64,000 nucleotides of DNA from Streptomyces sp. Ru62. GTDB lineage: Bacteria > Actinomycetota > Actinomycetes > Streptomycetales > Streptomycetaceae. The notes under the pieces are model-generated. The model was given only the letters and a program-made list of their open reading frames with translations. It had not been told where the DNA came from and did not search any database. This document shows, piece after piece, positions 41,780-51,290 of the stretch. The stretch spans positions 1 to 64,000 of the forward strand of contig NZ_PQSU01000008.1 of NCBI RefSeq assembly GCF_002920615.1. Reading direction: 5' to 3'. The translations under genes were made by a program, and so were the position numbers. The stretch's first letter is position 1. Every line of letters begins with the position of its first letter.

Positions 41780-43069
41780 ATGACGAACCACCTGCCCGGC
41801 CGCCGGCGCTTCCTCGCCGGACTCGGAGCCGCCGGAGCGACCGCGCTGCTCAGCGGCTGCGTCACCTCGACCTCCTCCGCCAAGTCCTCCTCCAAAGGCC
41901 CGGTGACCCTCCAGTCCAACCTGTCCGCACCGCAGGCCAAGGCCGCGATGGAGGACCTCGTCGCCGCCTACGCCAAGAAGGGCGAGGGCCGCGCCAGCCT
42001 GAACACCGTGGCCGCGGAGACCTTCCGCACCCAGCTGCCGACCTACCTGACCTCGGCCAACCCACCGGACGTCTACACCTGGTACCCCGGCTCCGTGGCG
42101 GACGCCTACGCCAGGAAGAACCTGCTCCTCGACCTCGACGACGTCTGGAACACGTCGCCCGACCTCAAGCGGTACTCGAAGGCGCTGCACAGTCTGTGCA
42201 CCGCGAGCTCCGGCAAGAAGGTCTTCGTCCCGACCACCTACTACTGGTGGGGCATGTTCTACCGGAAGTCGAACTTCGCCAAGTGGGGCGTGCGCGCGCC
42301 CTCCTCCTGGGACGAGTTCCTGGACCTGTGCGACAAGCTCAAGTCCAAGGGTGTGGCGCCGATCGGGCTCGGCGCCGGCGGCAACACCCCCTGGGTCGCC
42401 TCGGCCTGGTTCGACTACCTCGACATCCGCGTCAACGGCGCCGACTACCACCGGCAACTCCTCGCGGGCAAGCACCGCTTCGACGACCCCGAGGTGCGCA
42501 AGGTGTTCGACCGCTGGCAGGAGGTGCTGCCGTACTTCGACCCCGACGGCACCGCCCTGGCCTTCCAGGACGCCAGCACGGCCCTGCTCAACGGCCGCAC
42601 CGGCATGATGCTCATCGGCACCTTCTTCGCCGACGCCACCCCCAAGAACGCCCTCGACGACATCGACTTCTTCCGCTTCCCCGTCATCGACCCCAAGGTG
42701 CCGCTCGCCGAAGAGGCCCCGACCGACGGCTACTTCGCCAGCGCCCGCACCGGACGCGGCGACCAGGTCGCCGACCTGATGAAGTACCTCGCCACCGCCG
42801 AGGCGCAGGAGATCTACATCAAGGGCTCGTCCGGAACCGTCCTGCCCTGCAACCCCGACGCGAAGGACGCGGGCACGGCGCTGGTGAAGAAGGGCCGCGA
42901 GCACATCGAGCAGGCGGCCGAGCTGACCCAGTTCTTCAACCGCGACTCCAGCGACGCCCTCCAGCCCACCGCCGACACCGCGCTCACGAAGTTCATCGCC
43001 AGACCGAAGGACATCGCCGGCATCCTCCGGGACTGGCAGCGCGACGCCGAGAAGATCTGGAAAGCCTGA
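41780..43069 (+). CDS. Sugar ABC transporter substrate-binding lipoprotein
   Basis: 429 residues from ATG 41780 behind GGGAG. A twin-arginine-like leader (RRRFLAGLGAAGATALLSGC) with lipobox LLSGC marks an exported lipoprotein. The family-1 solute-binding fold is typical (PTTYYWWGMFYRKSNFAKWGV; FQDASTALLNGRTGMMLIG). It feeds the two downstream permeases. With alpha-galactosidases on both sides, melibiose, raffinose-type sugars or galacto-oligosaccharides are the likely cargo. The ATPase is not encoded here and is probably a shared MsiK-type protein. Confidence 0.93.
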   Translation: MTNHLPGRRRFLAGLGAAGATALLSGCVTSTSSAKSSSKGPVTLQSNLSAPQAKAAMEDLVAAYAKKGEGRASLNTVAAETFRTQLPTYLTSANPPDVYTWYPGSVADAYARKNLLLDLDDVWNTSPDLKRYSKALHSLCTASSGKKVFVPTTYYWWGMFYRKSNFAKWGVRAPSSWDEFLDLCDKLKSKGVAPIGLGAGGNTPWVASAWFDYLDIRVNGADYHRQLLAGKHRFDDPEVRKVFDRWQEVLPYFDPDGTALAFQDASTALLNGRTGMMLIGTFFADATPKNALDDIDFFRFPVIDPKVPLAEEAPTDGYFASARTGRGDQVADLMKYLATAEAQEIYIKGSSGTVLPCNPDAKDAGTALVKKGREHIEQAAELTQFFNRDSSDALQPTADTALTKFIARPKDIAGILRDWQRDAEKIWKA

Positions 43070-43070
43070 C

Positions 43071-44006
43071 ATGGCCGTCCTGACCGCCCCGCACCGCGAG
43101 TCCCCGGTCCCGGCGCCGCCCCGGGGGCGCCGGCCCCGGGGCCCCCGCCGCACACCCCCGCTGGTCCTCGCCTTCGTCCTCGTCCCCCTCCTCGCCGAGG
43201 CCGTCTGGGTCTTCTGGCCCGCGCTGCAAGGCTTCTACCTCGCCCTGACCAGCTGGGACGGCGTCTCCGCACCGAAGTTCGTCGGTCTCGGCAACTTCCG
43301 CGAGATGGCGGGCGACGACGTCTTCCGCAGCGCCGCCGGCCACACCGTCCTGTGGCTGCTCCTCTTCGGCGGCCTGTCCGCCGTACTGGGGCTGGCCGCC
43401 GCCCTGCTGCTCCAGCAGGAACGCCGGGGCATCGGCTTCTACCGCGCGGCCCTGTTCCTGCCCGTCGTGTTCTCCCTGGTGGCCACCGCCCTGGTCTGGC
43501 AGGCCATCTACCAGCCCGACGGCGTCCTCAACCGCCTCCTGGAGTCCGTCGGCCTGGACAGCCTGCGGCACGCCTGGCTGGCCGACCAGGACACCGCCCT
43601 GTACGCGGTGATCGTGCCCGCCCTGTGGCGGCAGATCGGCTACGTGATGGTCCTCTACCTCGCCGGCCTGAAGGGCATCGACCCGGCCCTGTACGAGGCG
43701 GCCAAGGTGGACGGCGCCGGCCGCCGGCAGCGCTTCCGCCATGTGACGCTTCCCCAGCTGCGCAGCGTCAACGCCGTCGTGCTGTCCGTCATCGTCATCG
43801 ACTCGCTGCGCTCCTTCGACGTGGTCTGGTCGCTGACCCGCGGCGGCCCCTACCACTCCTCCGAACTGCTGAGCACCTACATGTACTCCACCGCCTTCCA
43901 GTCCCTGCGCCTCGGATACGGCTCCGCCCTGGCCGTCGTCATCTTCCTGCTGGCCTTCGGAGTCATCGCCTCCTACCTGGTCCGGGCCTTCCGGGAGGCC
44001 GACTGA
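43071..44006 (+). CDS. Sugar ABC transporter permease (MalF type)
   Basis: 311 residues, starting 2 nt after the binding-protein gene. Six transmembrane helices and the EAA loop (ALYEAAKVDGAGRRQRFRHVTLPQL) identify a carbohydrate-uptake permease. The Pro/Arg-rich N-terminus is cytoplasmic. Its stop codon shares one base with the next start (TGATG). Confidence 0.95.
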   Translation: MAVLTAPHRESPVPAPPRGRRPRGPRRTPPLVLAFVLVPLLAEAVWVFWPALQGFYLALTSWDGVSAPKFVGLGNFREMAGDDVFRSAAGHTVLWLLLFGGLSAVLGLAAALLLQQERRGIGFYRAALFLPVVFSLVATALVWQAIYQPDGVLNRLLESVGLDSLRHAWLADQDTALYAVIVPALWRQIGYVMVLYLAGLKGIDPALYEAAKVDGAGRRQRFRHVTLPQLRSVNAVVLSVIVIDSLRSFDVVWSLTRGGPYHSSELLSTYMYSTAFQSLRLGYGSALAVVIFLLAFGVIASYLVRAFREAD

Positions 44007-44869
44007 TGTCCGCCGCGGAGACCCACACGTCGGCCCGTGCGCTGCGCCGCCGGCGGGCCGCCACCGCCGGCTTCCACCTCGGCGCCGGAGCCCTGGCCGT
44101 CCTGTGGCTGCTGCCCATCCTCCTGGTCGTGGTCACCAGCCTGCGGTCCTTCAACGACATCGCCGCACACGGCCTGGGCAGTTGGCCCCGCTCCTTCACC
44201 CTGGACAACTTCCGGCAGGCCTGGGTCGACGGCGGCCAGCAGCGCGCCCTGATCAACAGCCTGATCGTCACCGTCCCCTGCGTCCTGGTGACCCTCGCCC
44301 TGGCCGCCATGGCGGCGTTCGCCCTCAGCCGCTACGCGATGCCCTTCCGCCGCTCCCTGCTGCTGCTCATGCTCGGCGGCAACCTGCTGCCCCCGCAGAT
44401 CCTGCTCATCCCGGTCTCCAAGCTCAGCGAGATGATGGGCATCTACGACACCCTGCCCGCCCTGATCGGCGTACAGATCGGCTTCGGCGTCGGCTTCTAC
44501 GTGTTCGTCCTGCACGGCTTCATGCGCGCGATCCCCGCCGAGATCCAGCAGGCCGCCGTCGTCGACGGCGCCGGGCCCTGGCAGATCTTCTGGCGCGTCA
44601 TCCTCCCGCTCACCCGGCCCGCGCTCGCCGCGCTCAGCGCGCTGTCCTTCACCTGGATCTTCAACGACCTGCTGTGGGCGATCACCGTCCTGCGCAGCGA
44701 CAGCAGGATGCCGATCACCGCCGCGCTCATCGGCCTCCAGGGCCAGTACGTGTCCATGTGGAACGTGATCGCCGCCGGATCCGTCATCGCCGCCGCACCC
44801 ACCGTGGCCGTCTTCCTCCGCTTCCAGCGCCACTTCGTGGCCGGCCTCAACCTCGGAGCAGTGAAGTGA
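44006..44869 (+). CDS. Sugar ABC transporter permease (MalG type)
   Basis: 287 residues from ATG 44006, overlapping the previous stop by 1 nt. Six helices; EAA loop AAVVDGAGPWQIFWRVILPLTRPALAAL. It pairs with the upstream permease. Its TGA overlaps the GTG start of the GH36 gene (GTGA), showing translational coupling. Confidence 0.95.
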   Translation: MSAAETHTSARALRRRRAATAGFHLGAGALAVLWLLPILLVVVTSLRSFNDIAAHGLGSWPRSFTLDNFRQAWVDGGQQRALINSLIVTVPCVLVTLALAAMAAFALSRYAMPFRRSLLLLMLGGNLLPPQILLIPVSKLSEMMGIYDTLPALIGVQIGFGVGFYVFVLHGFMRAIPAEIQQAAVVDGAGPWQIFWRVILPLTRPALAALSALSFTWIFNDLLWAITVLRSDSRMPITAALIGLQGQYVSMWNVIAAGSVIAAAPTVAVFLRFQRHFVAGLNLGAVK

Positions 44870-46965
44870 CCCCGCACCAGCGCTGGACGCTGCGCACCGA
44901 GCACACCAGCTACACCGTCCGGCTCTCCCCGGACGGCCCCTGGGCGGAACTCCACGCCTGGGGACCGCACGGCGTGGAGAACGGGCCGTCCGCACTGGAC
45001 TGGTCCCACCGCACCCACTTCATCACCCCGGCGGACGCCGCCCCCGCGGAGTACCTGCCGCACGGACTGCGTCCGTTCACCGGCGCCGACCTCGTCGCCG
45101 CCCGGCCCGGCTCCGACCGCGGCGTGTGGTGGAGCTTCCAGGACGCCCGCGAGGAGCCCGGCACGCTCCGGCTCACCTTCACCGACGACCTCCTCGGCCT
45201 GCGCACCACCCTGTGCTACGCCATCGTGCCGGGCACCGACGTCCTGCACCGCTGGACCGAGCTGACCTGCACGGGCGAGGAGGAACTGCGGCTGGAACGG
45301 CTGGACTCCGCCGCCGTGAACATCCCGGTCACCGCCGCCGCCCGGCTGACGTACCTGACCGGCCAGTGGTCCCAGGAGTTCCAGCACACCCGACTCGACC
45401 TGGCCCGGGGCACCTTCACGATGGGCAGCACCCAGGGCGTGCCCGGCCACGCGTACGCCCCCTGGCTCGCCGTCCAGGACGCGACGGCGCCCCACGACGC
45501 GCCCGCCCCCGCCTACGGCATCGCCCTGGAATGGCCTGGCAACTGGCACATCACCGCACAGGCCGAGCCCGGCGGCGCCGTACGCGTCCGCGCCGGACGC
45601 GTGCCGCACGAGGGCGCGGTGCGCCTGGCACCCGGCGACACCCTGACCACCCCCCGCCTCGCCTGTGCCTTCAGCCCGGACGGACTCGACGGACTCTCCC
45701 GCGTCTGGCACCGCTACGAGCGCCGGCTCGCCGGCGAGCGCCTCCACCGCCCCCGCAAGGTCCTGTACAACTCCTGGGAGGCCACCGGCTTCGACGTCGA
45801 CGCCGAGAGCCAGCTGGAGCTGGCGAAAGCGGCGGCCGACCTCGGCGCCGAGCTGTTCGTGGTGGACGACGGCTGGTTCACCGGCCGGACCGACGACACC
45901 GGGGGACTGGGCGACTGGTACCCCGACCCGGCGGCCTTCCCGCACGGCTTCGACCGGTTCGTCGACGACGTCCGCGCCCTCGGGCTGGACTTCGGGCTGT
46001 GGATCGAGCCCGAGGCCGTCAGCCCCGGCAGCCGCCTGCACGCCGAACACCCGGAGTGGGTCTACCGGATCGAGGGCCGCCCGGCCCGCCGCGTGCGCAA
46101 CCAGCTCCTGCTCGACCTCGGCCGCACCGACGTGCAGGACTTCGTGCTCGCCACCCTGGACCGGCTGCTGACCGGCCACGCCATCGGCTACCTGAAGTGG
46201 GACATGAACCGCCCGCCGACCGAGCGCGGCCGTCCGGGCGCCGGGCCCGCGGACCGGCTGGACCTCGACGCCGAGCACGTCCACGGCTACCTCCGCGTCC
46301 TGGACCACCTGCGCACCGCGCACCCCCACGTCACCGTCGAGGGCTGCGCGGGCGGCGGCGGCCGGATCGACCACGCCACCCTCGCGCGCACCGACGTCGT
46401 CTGGCCCAGCGACAACACCGCGCCCCTGGACCGGCTCCGCGTCCAGTACGGCTTCCTGCACGCCCACGCCCCGCACGTGATGAGCTCCTGGGTCACCGAC
46501 GCCCCCGGCGTCTTCGACCCCCGCCCGCGCAGCCTCGCCTTCCGCTTCGTCACCGCCATGTGCGGCGTCCTCGGCATCGGCGCCGACCTGCGGGTCTGGA
46601 CGCCCGGGCAGCGCGCCGAGGCGGCCGGGTGGATCGCCCGGTACAAGGAGGTGCGGGACGTCGTCCACCACGGCGAGGCCCACCTGCTCGGCTCCCCCGG
46701 GGACGCCACCTGCGGAGTGCAGTACGACGCCCCCGACGGGCGTCGTACCGTCGTCGCCGCCTTCGGCACCGGCCCGCTCGACGGCGCCCCGCTCGTGCCG
46801 GGCCGCCCCGCCCGGCTGCGGCTACGCGGCCTGGACCCCACGGCGGTCTACCGGGACGCCGCCACCGCGACCACCTACAGCGGCGCCCATCTGCTGCACT
46901 ACGGGCTGCCCTGCGCGTGGACCGCCGACCATGACGCCGACCTGGTGGTACTGACACGGCAGTAG
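44866..46965 (+). CDS. Cytosolic alpha-galactosidase, GH36
   Basis: 699 residues from GTG 44866, with a 4-bp overlap with the permease. No signal peptide, so it acts on imported sugars. The N-terminal beta-sandwich is followed by a TIM barrel with VVDDGWFTGR, LWIEPEAVSPGS, nucleophile Asp446 in YLKWDMNR and acid/base Asp516 in WPSDNTAPLDR. It hydrolyses alpha-1,6-galactosides such as melibiose and raffinose to free galactose, the substrate of the pathway genes downstream. Confidence 0.95.
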   Translation: MTPHQRWTLRTEHTSYTVRLSPDGPWAELHAWGPHGVENGPSALDWSHRTHFITPADAAPAEYLPHGLRPFTGADLVAARPGSDRGVWWSFQDAREEPGTLRLTFTDDLLGLRTTLCYAIVPGTDVLHRWTELTCTGEEELRLERLDSAAVNIPVTAAARLTYLTGQWSQEFQHTRLDLARGTFTMGSTQGVPGHAYAPWLAVQDATAPHDAPAPAYGIALEWPGNWHITAQAEPGGAVRVRAGRVPHEGAVRLAPGDTLTTPRLACAFSPDGLDGLSRVWHRYERRLAGERLHRPRKVLYNSWEATGFDVDAESQLELAKAAADLGAELFVVDDGWFTGRTDDTGGLGDWYPDPAAFPHGFDRFVDDVRALGLDFGLWIEPEAVSPGSRLHAEHPEWVYRIEGRPARRVRNQLLLDLGRTDVQDFVLATLDRLLTGHAIGYLKWDMNRPPTERGRPGAGPADRLDLDAEHVHGYLRVLDHLRTAHPHVTVEGCAGGGGRIDHATLARTDVVWPSDNTAPLDRLRVQYGFLHAHAPHVMSSWVTDAPGVFDPRPRSLAFRFVTAMCGVLGIGADLRVWTPGQRAEAAGWIARYKEVRDVVHHGEAHLLGSPGDATCGVQYDAPDGRRTVVAAFGTGPLDGAPLVPGRPARLRLRGLDPTAVYRDAATATTYSGAHLLHYGLPCAWTADHDADLVVLTRQ

Positions 46966-47014
46966 CCGCACCAGCATGCCGGAAGCCACCCAGACGACAA
47001 GGAGTCCCGCCCCC

Positions 47015-47785
47015 ATGGATCCCGCACGACGGCACGGCGCCCGCTTCACCGGCCGCACGGCCGTGATCACCGGAGCCGCCTCCGGCATCGGCGCCGCGAC
47101 CGCCGAACGCCTCGCCCGGGAGGGCGCCGCCGTGGTCCTGGCCGACATCGCCGAGGAACCCGGCGAGGCCGTGGCCGCACGCATCACCGAGGACGGCGGC
47201 CGGGCCCGCTTCGTGCCCGCCGACGTCTCGGCCGAGCAGGACTGGCAGCGGATCGTCTCCGCCGCCCACAGCTACGGGCCCGTCGACGTGCTGGTCAGCA
47301 ACGCCTACACCGTCGACGTCACCCCCGCCCACGAGATGACCCTCGCCTCCTGGCAGCGGCAGCTCTCCGTCAACGTCACCGCCGCCTTCCTCGGCTTCCG
47401 GGCGGTCCTGCCCGACCTGCGCTCCCGCCGGGGAGCGGTCGTGCTCACGTCCTCCGTGCACGCCCACGCCGGCATCCCCGGTCATCCCGCCTACGCCGCC
47501 TCCAAGGGCGCGCTGCTCTCCCTGTGCGGCCAACTCGCCGTCGAGTACGGCCCCGAGGTGCGCGTCAACGCCGTCCTTCCGGGACCGGTGCTGACCGCGG
47601 CCTGGGACAGGGTGCCGCCCGAGGAACGCGAGCTGAGCGTCGCCGCGACCGCGGCCCGCCGCTTCGGCACCCCCGAGGAGGTCGCCGCGGCCATCGCCTT
47701 CCTCGGCGCCGACGAGGCCTCCTTCATCACCGGCGCGCACCTCGTCGTCGACGGCGGCTGGAGCGTCACCAAGGCGTCCGCATGA
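47015..47785 (+). CDS. SDR family oxidoreductase, candidate D-galactose 1-dehydrogenase
   Basis: 256 residues from ATG 47015 (AAGGAG upstream). Classical SDR: VITGAASGIGAATAERLA, catalytic Ser in LTSSVHAH, and YAASKGALL (Tyr-x-x-x-Lys); LVVDGGWSV closes the fold. ADI after the second strand suggests NAD preference. It is last in the importer/GH36 transcription unit and just upstream of the galactonate operon, so oxidation of galactose to galactonolactone, otherwise missing from the pathway, is the natural role. That assignment is inference from context. Confidence 0.88.
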   Translation: MDPARRHGARFTGRTAVITGAASGIGAATAERLAREGAAVVLADIAEEPGEAVAARITEDGGRARFVPADVSAEQDWQRIVSAAHSYGPVDVLVSNAYTVDVTPAHEMTLASWQRQLSVNVTAAFLGFRAVLPDLRSRRGAVVLTSSVHAHAGIPGHPAYAASKGALLSLCGQLAVEYGPEVRVNAVLPGPVLTAAWDRVPPEERELSVAATAARRFGTPEEVAAAIAFLGADEASFITGAHLVVDGGWSVTKASA

Positions 47786-47810
47786 CCGCCGCCGTCCGCA
47801 CACGCGGCCC

Positions 47811-47874
47811 GTGCGCACCCGGCCATACTCGTCCGACACGTGCGCATCCGAACCAGCCCGACATGTGCGCATCC
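47811..47874. promoter_or_regulatory. Triple direct repeat before the GntR regulator gene
   Basis: GTGCGCAYCC occurs at 47811, 47840 and 47865 (spacings 29 and 25 bp). The last two are part of a longer near-identical unit, CCGACAyGTGCGCATCC. They end 20 bp before the regulator's ATG and are candidate operators for its own operon. Confidence 0.55.
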
Positions 47875-47894
47875 CGAGAGAAAGGCTGTACGAC

Positions 47895-48632
47895 ATGACG
47901 CCCTACGCCCGCCGCGGCGTGCACGGCCAGACGGTGGAGGCGCTGGCCCGCCGCATCCTGGGTGGCGAGATCCCCGAGGGGGCCACGCTCGACCTGGTGG
48001 CGCTGCAGAGCGAACTGGACGTCAGCCTCACCGCCCTGCGCGAGTCCCTGAAGGTACTGGCCGCCAAGGGCATGGTCGACGCCCGCCAGAAACGGGGCAC
48101 CTTCGTCCGGGCCCGCGCCGACTGGAACCTCCTCGACGCCGACGTCCTGCGCTGGCAGTTCGAGGGCGGCGGCGCCGACGAGACCGACCGGGCGCTGCTG
48201 CGCAACCTCGCCGAGGTGCGGGCCATCATCGAACCGGCCGCCGTCCGCCTCGCCGCCGAGCGGCGTACCGACGACGACCTCGCGGCCCTGGACGCCGCCC
48301 TGACAGCGATGGGGGAGCACGACACCGACCCCGCCCACGCCGTCGAGGCCGACCTCGCCTTCCACCGCGCCCTGCTCGCAGCCACCCACAACGAGCTGCT
48401 GGAACGCATGGAGATGGTGATCGAGTCCGGCCTCGCCCACCGCGACCGCCTGGTCCACAGCTCCCCGCACAGCGAGGACCCGGTCCCCGCCCACCGCGCC
48501 GTCCTGGACGCCGTACGCGACCAGGACCCGCGGGCCGCCGAGGCCGCCATGCACGCCCTGCTCGAACAGGCCGGGCGCGACCTGGACCGGATCGACGGCC
48601 CCGACGACACGAAAGGCACCGGCGGCAAGTGA
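47895..48632 (+). CDS. GntR family regulator, FCD type (DgoR-like)
   Basis: 245 residues; start at ATG 47895 with GAGAGAAAGG upstream. Winged helix (VALQSELDVSLTALRESLKVLAAKGMV; RQKRGTFVR) and FCD effector domain with HRALLAATHN and SGLAHRDRLVH. Homologous position and type match DgoR, the repressor of galactonate genes in other bacteria. It is first in the operon and overlaps the dehydratase by 4 bp. Likely ligand: D-galactonate or a downstream intermediate. Confidence 0.92.
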   Translation: MTPYARRGVHGQTVEALARRILGGEIPEGATLDLVALQSELDVSLTALRESLKVLAAKGMVDARQKRGTFVRARADWNLLDADVLRWQFEGGGADETDRALLRNLAEVRAIIEPAAVRLAAERRTDDDLAALDAALTAMGEHDTDPAHAVEADLAFHRALLAATHNELLERMEMVIESGLAHRDRLVHSSPHSEDPVPAHRAVLDAVRDQDPRAAEAAMHALLEQAGRDLDRIDGPDDTKGTGGK

Positions 48633-49774
48633 AGATCGCCCGCATTGAGACGTTCCTGGTACCGCCGCGCTGGCTGTTCTGCCGGATCGAGACCGACGAC
48701 GGCGTGGTCGGCTGGGGCGAACCCGTCGTGGAGGGACGCGCCGAGGTGGTCCGCGCCGCCGTCGACGTCCTCGCCGAACAGCTCCTCGGAAAGGACCCGC
48801 TGCGCATCCAGGACCACTGGCAGGTGCTCACCAAGGGCGGCTTCTACCGCGGCGGCCCCGTGCTCTCCAGCGCGGTCGCCGGCCTCGACCAGGCCCTGTG
48901 GGACATCGCCGGCAAGACCTACGGCGCCCCCGTGCACGCCCTCCTCGGCGGACCCGTGCGCGAACGCGTCCGGGTCTACGCCTGGGTCGGCGGTGACGAG
49001 CCCGCCGAGCTCACCGACCAGATAGCGGCGCAGGTGGAGGCCGGCTTCACGGCGGTGAAGATGAACGCCGCCGGGGCCACCTCGCCGATCACCAGCCCGG
49101 CCGAGACGGCGGCCGTCGTCGCCCGGGTGGCGGCGGCCCGCGAGGTGCTCGGTCCCGACCGGGACGTCGCCGTCGACTTCCACGGCCGCTTCACCGCCGC
49201 CAGCGCCCGCCGCGCCCTCGCCGAACTCGCCCCTCTGCACCCGCTGTTCGTGGAGGAGCCGGTCCTCCCCGAGCACAACCACCTGCTGCCCGGCCTGGTC
49301 ACCGCCGGCCCGGTGCCGCTGGCCACCGGTGAACGCCTCTACTCCCGTGGCGAGTTCCTGCCCGTGCTCACCGCCGGGATCGCCGTCGCCCAGCCCGACC
49401 TGTCGCACGCGGGCGGCATCTCCGAGGTGCACCGCATCGCCGCACTCGCCGACACCTTCGGCGCCCAGCTCGCCCCGCACTGCCCCCTCGGCCCCATCGC
49501 CCTCGCGGCCAGCCTCCAGATCGCCTTCGCCACCCCGAACTTCCTCATCCAGGAGCAGAGCCGCGGCATCCACTACAACAAGGACGCCGACCTCCTCTCC
49601 TACCTCACCGACCCCGAACCGTTCCGGTTCGTCGCCGGTCACGCCCGCCGCAACGACGCCCCCGGCCTCGGCATCACCCTGGACGAAGCGGCCGTACGCG
49701 CGGCCGACCGGAGCGGGCACACCTGGCGCAACCCCGTGTGGCGGCACCCCGACGGCTCGTTCGCGGAATGGTGA
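48629..49774 (+). CDS. dgoD: D-galactonate dehydratase (enolase superfamily)
   Basis: 381 residues from GTG 48629, overlapping the regulator stop. The DgoD type is recognised from metal ligands AVDFHGR (Asp), FVEEPV (Glu) and GERLYSR (Glu), from the QPDLSHAGGISE segment, and from PHCPLGPIALAASLQ carrying the catalytic His. YNKDADLLSYLTDPEPF is also typical. It dehydrates D-galactonate to 2-dehydro-3-deoxy-galactonate. It overlaps the next start by 7 bp. Confidence 0.94.
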   Translation: MKIARIETFLVPPRWLFCRIETDDGVVGWGEPVVEGRAEVVRAAVDVLAEQLLGKDPLRIQDHWQVLTKGGFYRGGPVLSSAVAGLDQALWDIAGKTYGAPVHALLGGPVRERVRVYAWVGGDEPAELTDQIAAQVEAGFTAVKMNAAGATSPITSPAETAAVVARVAAAREVLGPDRDVAVDFHGRFTAASARRALAELAPLHPLFVEEPVLPEHNHLLPGLVTAGPVPLATGERLYSRGEFLPVLTAGIAVAQPDLSHAGGISEVHRIAALADTFGAQLAPHCPLGPIALAASLQIAFATPNFLIQEQSRGIHYNKDADLLSYLTDPEPFRFVAGHARRNDAPGLGITLDEAAVRAADRSGHTWRNPVWRHPDGSFAEW

Positions 49775-50634
49775 CCCGCGTGCTCGACGTCGTCACCGAC
49801 CCCGCCCACGGCGGCCGTTGGACCTCGCTGCGCGCGGACGGCCGGGAATGGCTCTGGCACCGCCCCGCACCGCAGCGGGACACGGCCGCCCCCGGTGACG
49901 CGTTCGTCGACGCCGGGGGACTGGAGGAGTGCGTGCCCACCGTCCGTGGCCGCCCCGACCACGGCGACGCCTGGTCCCGCCCGTGGACCCGGGACGGCGA
50001 CACCGAGCGCGTCCACTGCGACTCCTTCACCCTGACCCGCACCCTGCGCACCACGCCCGACGGAGCCCGGGCCGACTACACACTGACCGCCGAACCGGGC
50101 TTCCGCTTCGTCTGGGCGGCCCACGCCCTGCTCGACCTCTCCGCGCACGCCACCCTCCACATGACCGGCGGCGCGACCACCCGCCTGTTCCCCGAGGCCG
50201 CCCCCCTGCTGACGGAGCCGTGGCCCGGCGGCGCGCCCTGGATCGAGGGCGCCTGGCCCACCCCGCGCGGGCTGGCCCTCGACCGGCTCGGCCCCGACGA
50301 CGGCACAGCGGTGGGAGCCGTCGTGGACACACACCTGTGCTGCGTGCACGACGGCCGCGACCGGCTGTCCTTGAGCGTGCAGGTGACCGGACACCCCGTG
50401 ACCGCCCAACCGGCCGGCGGGGGCTTCGGAGTCGAGCAACCCGTGTCGATCGCCCTGTGGCGCAACCTCGGCGGCTTCCCCGAGGCGAACCCCTACCGCA
50501 GCACGGGCGTCGAGCCGATGCTCGGCCGTGTCTTCGACCTCGCCGACGCCGGCCCCGGGGACGCCGCCGAGGTGCCCGCCACGGGAGAGGCCCACTGGCG
50601 ACTGACGCTCACCACCGCCTGCCGCTGCCCCTGA
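49768..50634 (+). CDS. Galactose mutarotase-like protein (aldose 1-epimerase fold)
   Basis: 288 residues from ATG 49768, overlapping the dehydratase end (GTG 49771 also possible). The galactose mutarotase-like supersandwich is suggested by GGRWTSLRADGREWLWHRP, GGLEECVPTV and WAAHALLDLSAHATLHM. It resembles the divergent aldose 1-epimerases found in sugar-catabolic operons; the canonical catalytic residues cannot all be placed with confidence. In context it would equilibrate galactose anomers for the dehydrogenase. Confidence 0.82.
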   Translation: MVTRVLDVVTDPAHGGRWTSLRADGREWLWHRPAPQRDTAAPGDAFVDAGGLEECVPTVRGRPDHGDAWSRPWTRDGDTERVHCDSFTLTRTLRTTPDGARADYTLTAEPGFRFVWAAHALLDLSAHATLHMTGGATTRLFPEAAPLLTEPWPGGAPWIEGAWPTPRGLALDRLGPDDGTAVGAVVDTHLCCVHDGRDRLSLSVQVTGHPVTAQPAGGGFGVEQPVSIALWRNLGGFPEANPYRSTGVEPMLGRVFDLADAGPGDAAEVPATGEAHWRLTLTTACRCP

Positions 50635-50657
50635 ACCCCCAGCAAGGAGACCGGTTC

Positions 50658-51290
50658 GTGGATCTGCCCGCCGCCCTCGCGGCCCACCGTCTGCTGGCCA
50701 TCGTCCGCGGGCGCGACGCCGACGCCGCGCTGCGCACCGTACTGACCCTGGCCGAGGAAGACATCGACCTCGTCGAGGTGTCGCTCACCGGCGCGGACGC
50801 CCTCACCGTCATCGCGCGCGCCCGGGAACTCCTCGGCCCCGACCGCCCGTTGGGCGCCGGCACCGTCCTGACCGCCGACGACGCTCGTGCCGCCCACCGC
50901 GCGGGGGCGGCCTTCGTGGTCACACCCGGCCTGGGCGAAGCCGTACCCGCGGCACACGACCTGGGCCTGCCGGTGCTCGCCGGTGTGTTCACCCCGACCG
51001 ACGTGATCGCAGCACGGGGCATGGGCGCGGCGGCGCTGAAGATCTTCCCGATCGCCCAGGCCGGGGGAGCGGCGTACCTGCAGGCCCTGCGCGGCCCGTT
51101 CCCCGACGCCGCGTTCGTCCCCGTGGGCGGAGTCGACGAGGCCGCCGCCCGTGCCTGCCTCGCCGCGGGCGCGGCGGCCGTCGGCGTCGGTTCCCCGCTC
51201 GTCGGCGACGCCGCCGACGGCGGCAGCCTCGACGCGCTCAGGACCCGCGCCCGCGCCTTCCGCACCGTCGTACGAGAGGTGGCGCCGTGA
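50658..51290 (+). CDS. dgoA: 2-dehydro-3-deoxy-6-phosphogalactonate (KDPG/KDPGal) aldolase
   Basis: 210 residues from GTG 50658 with AAGGAGA. The KDPG aldolase barrel is shown by RLLAIVRGRDADAAL, EVSLTGADAL (catalytic Glu region), GAGTVLTADDARAAHRAGAAFVVTPG, LKIFPIAQAGG (Schiff-base Lys) and FVPVGGVDEAAA. It splits KDPGal to pyruvate and glyceraldehyde 3-phosphate. The same family also takes KDPG, so specificity rests on the galactonate dehydratase neighbour. Overlaps the next gene by 4 bp. Confidence 0.92.
   Translation: MDLPAALAAHRLLAIVRGRDADAALRTVLTLAEEDIDLVEVSLTGADALTVIARARELLGPDRPLGAGTVLTADDARAAHRAGAAFVVTPGLGEAVPAAHDLGLPVLAGVFTPTDVIAARGMGAAALKIFPIAQAGGAAYLQALRGPFPDAAFVPVGGVDEAAARACLAAGAAAVGVGSPLVGDAADGGSLDALRTRARAFRTVVREVAP

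Noticed and set aside
44497..46683. 728-codon open frame opposite the GH36 gene
   Set aside because: Antisense shadow; low-complexity Val/Gly/Ala composition.
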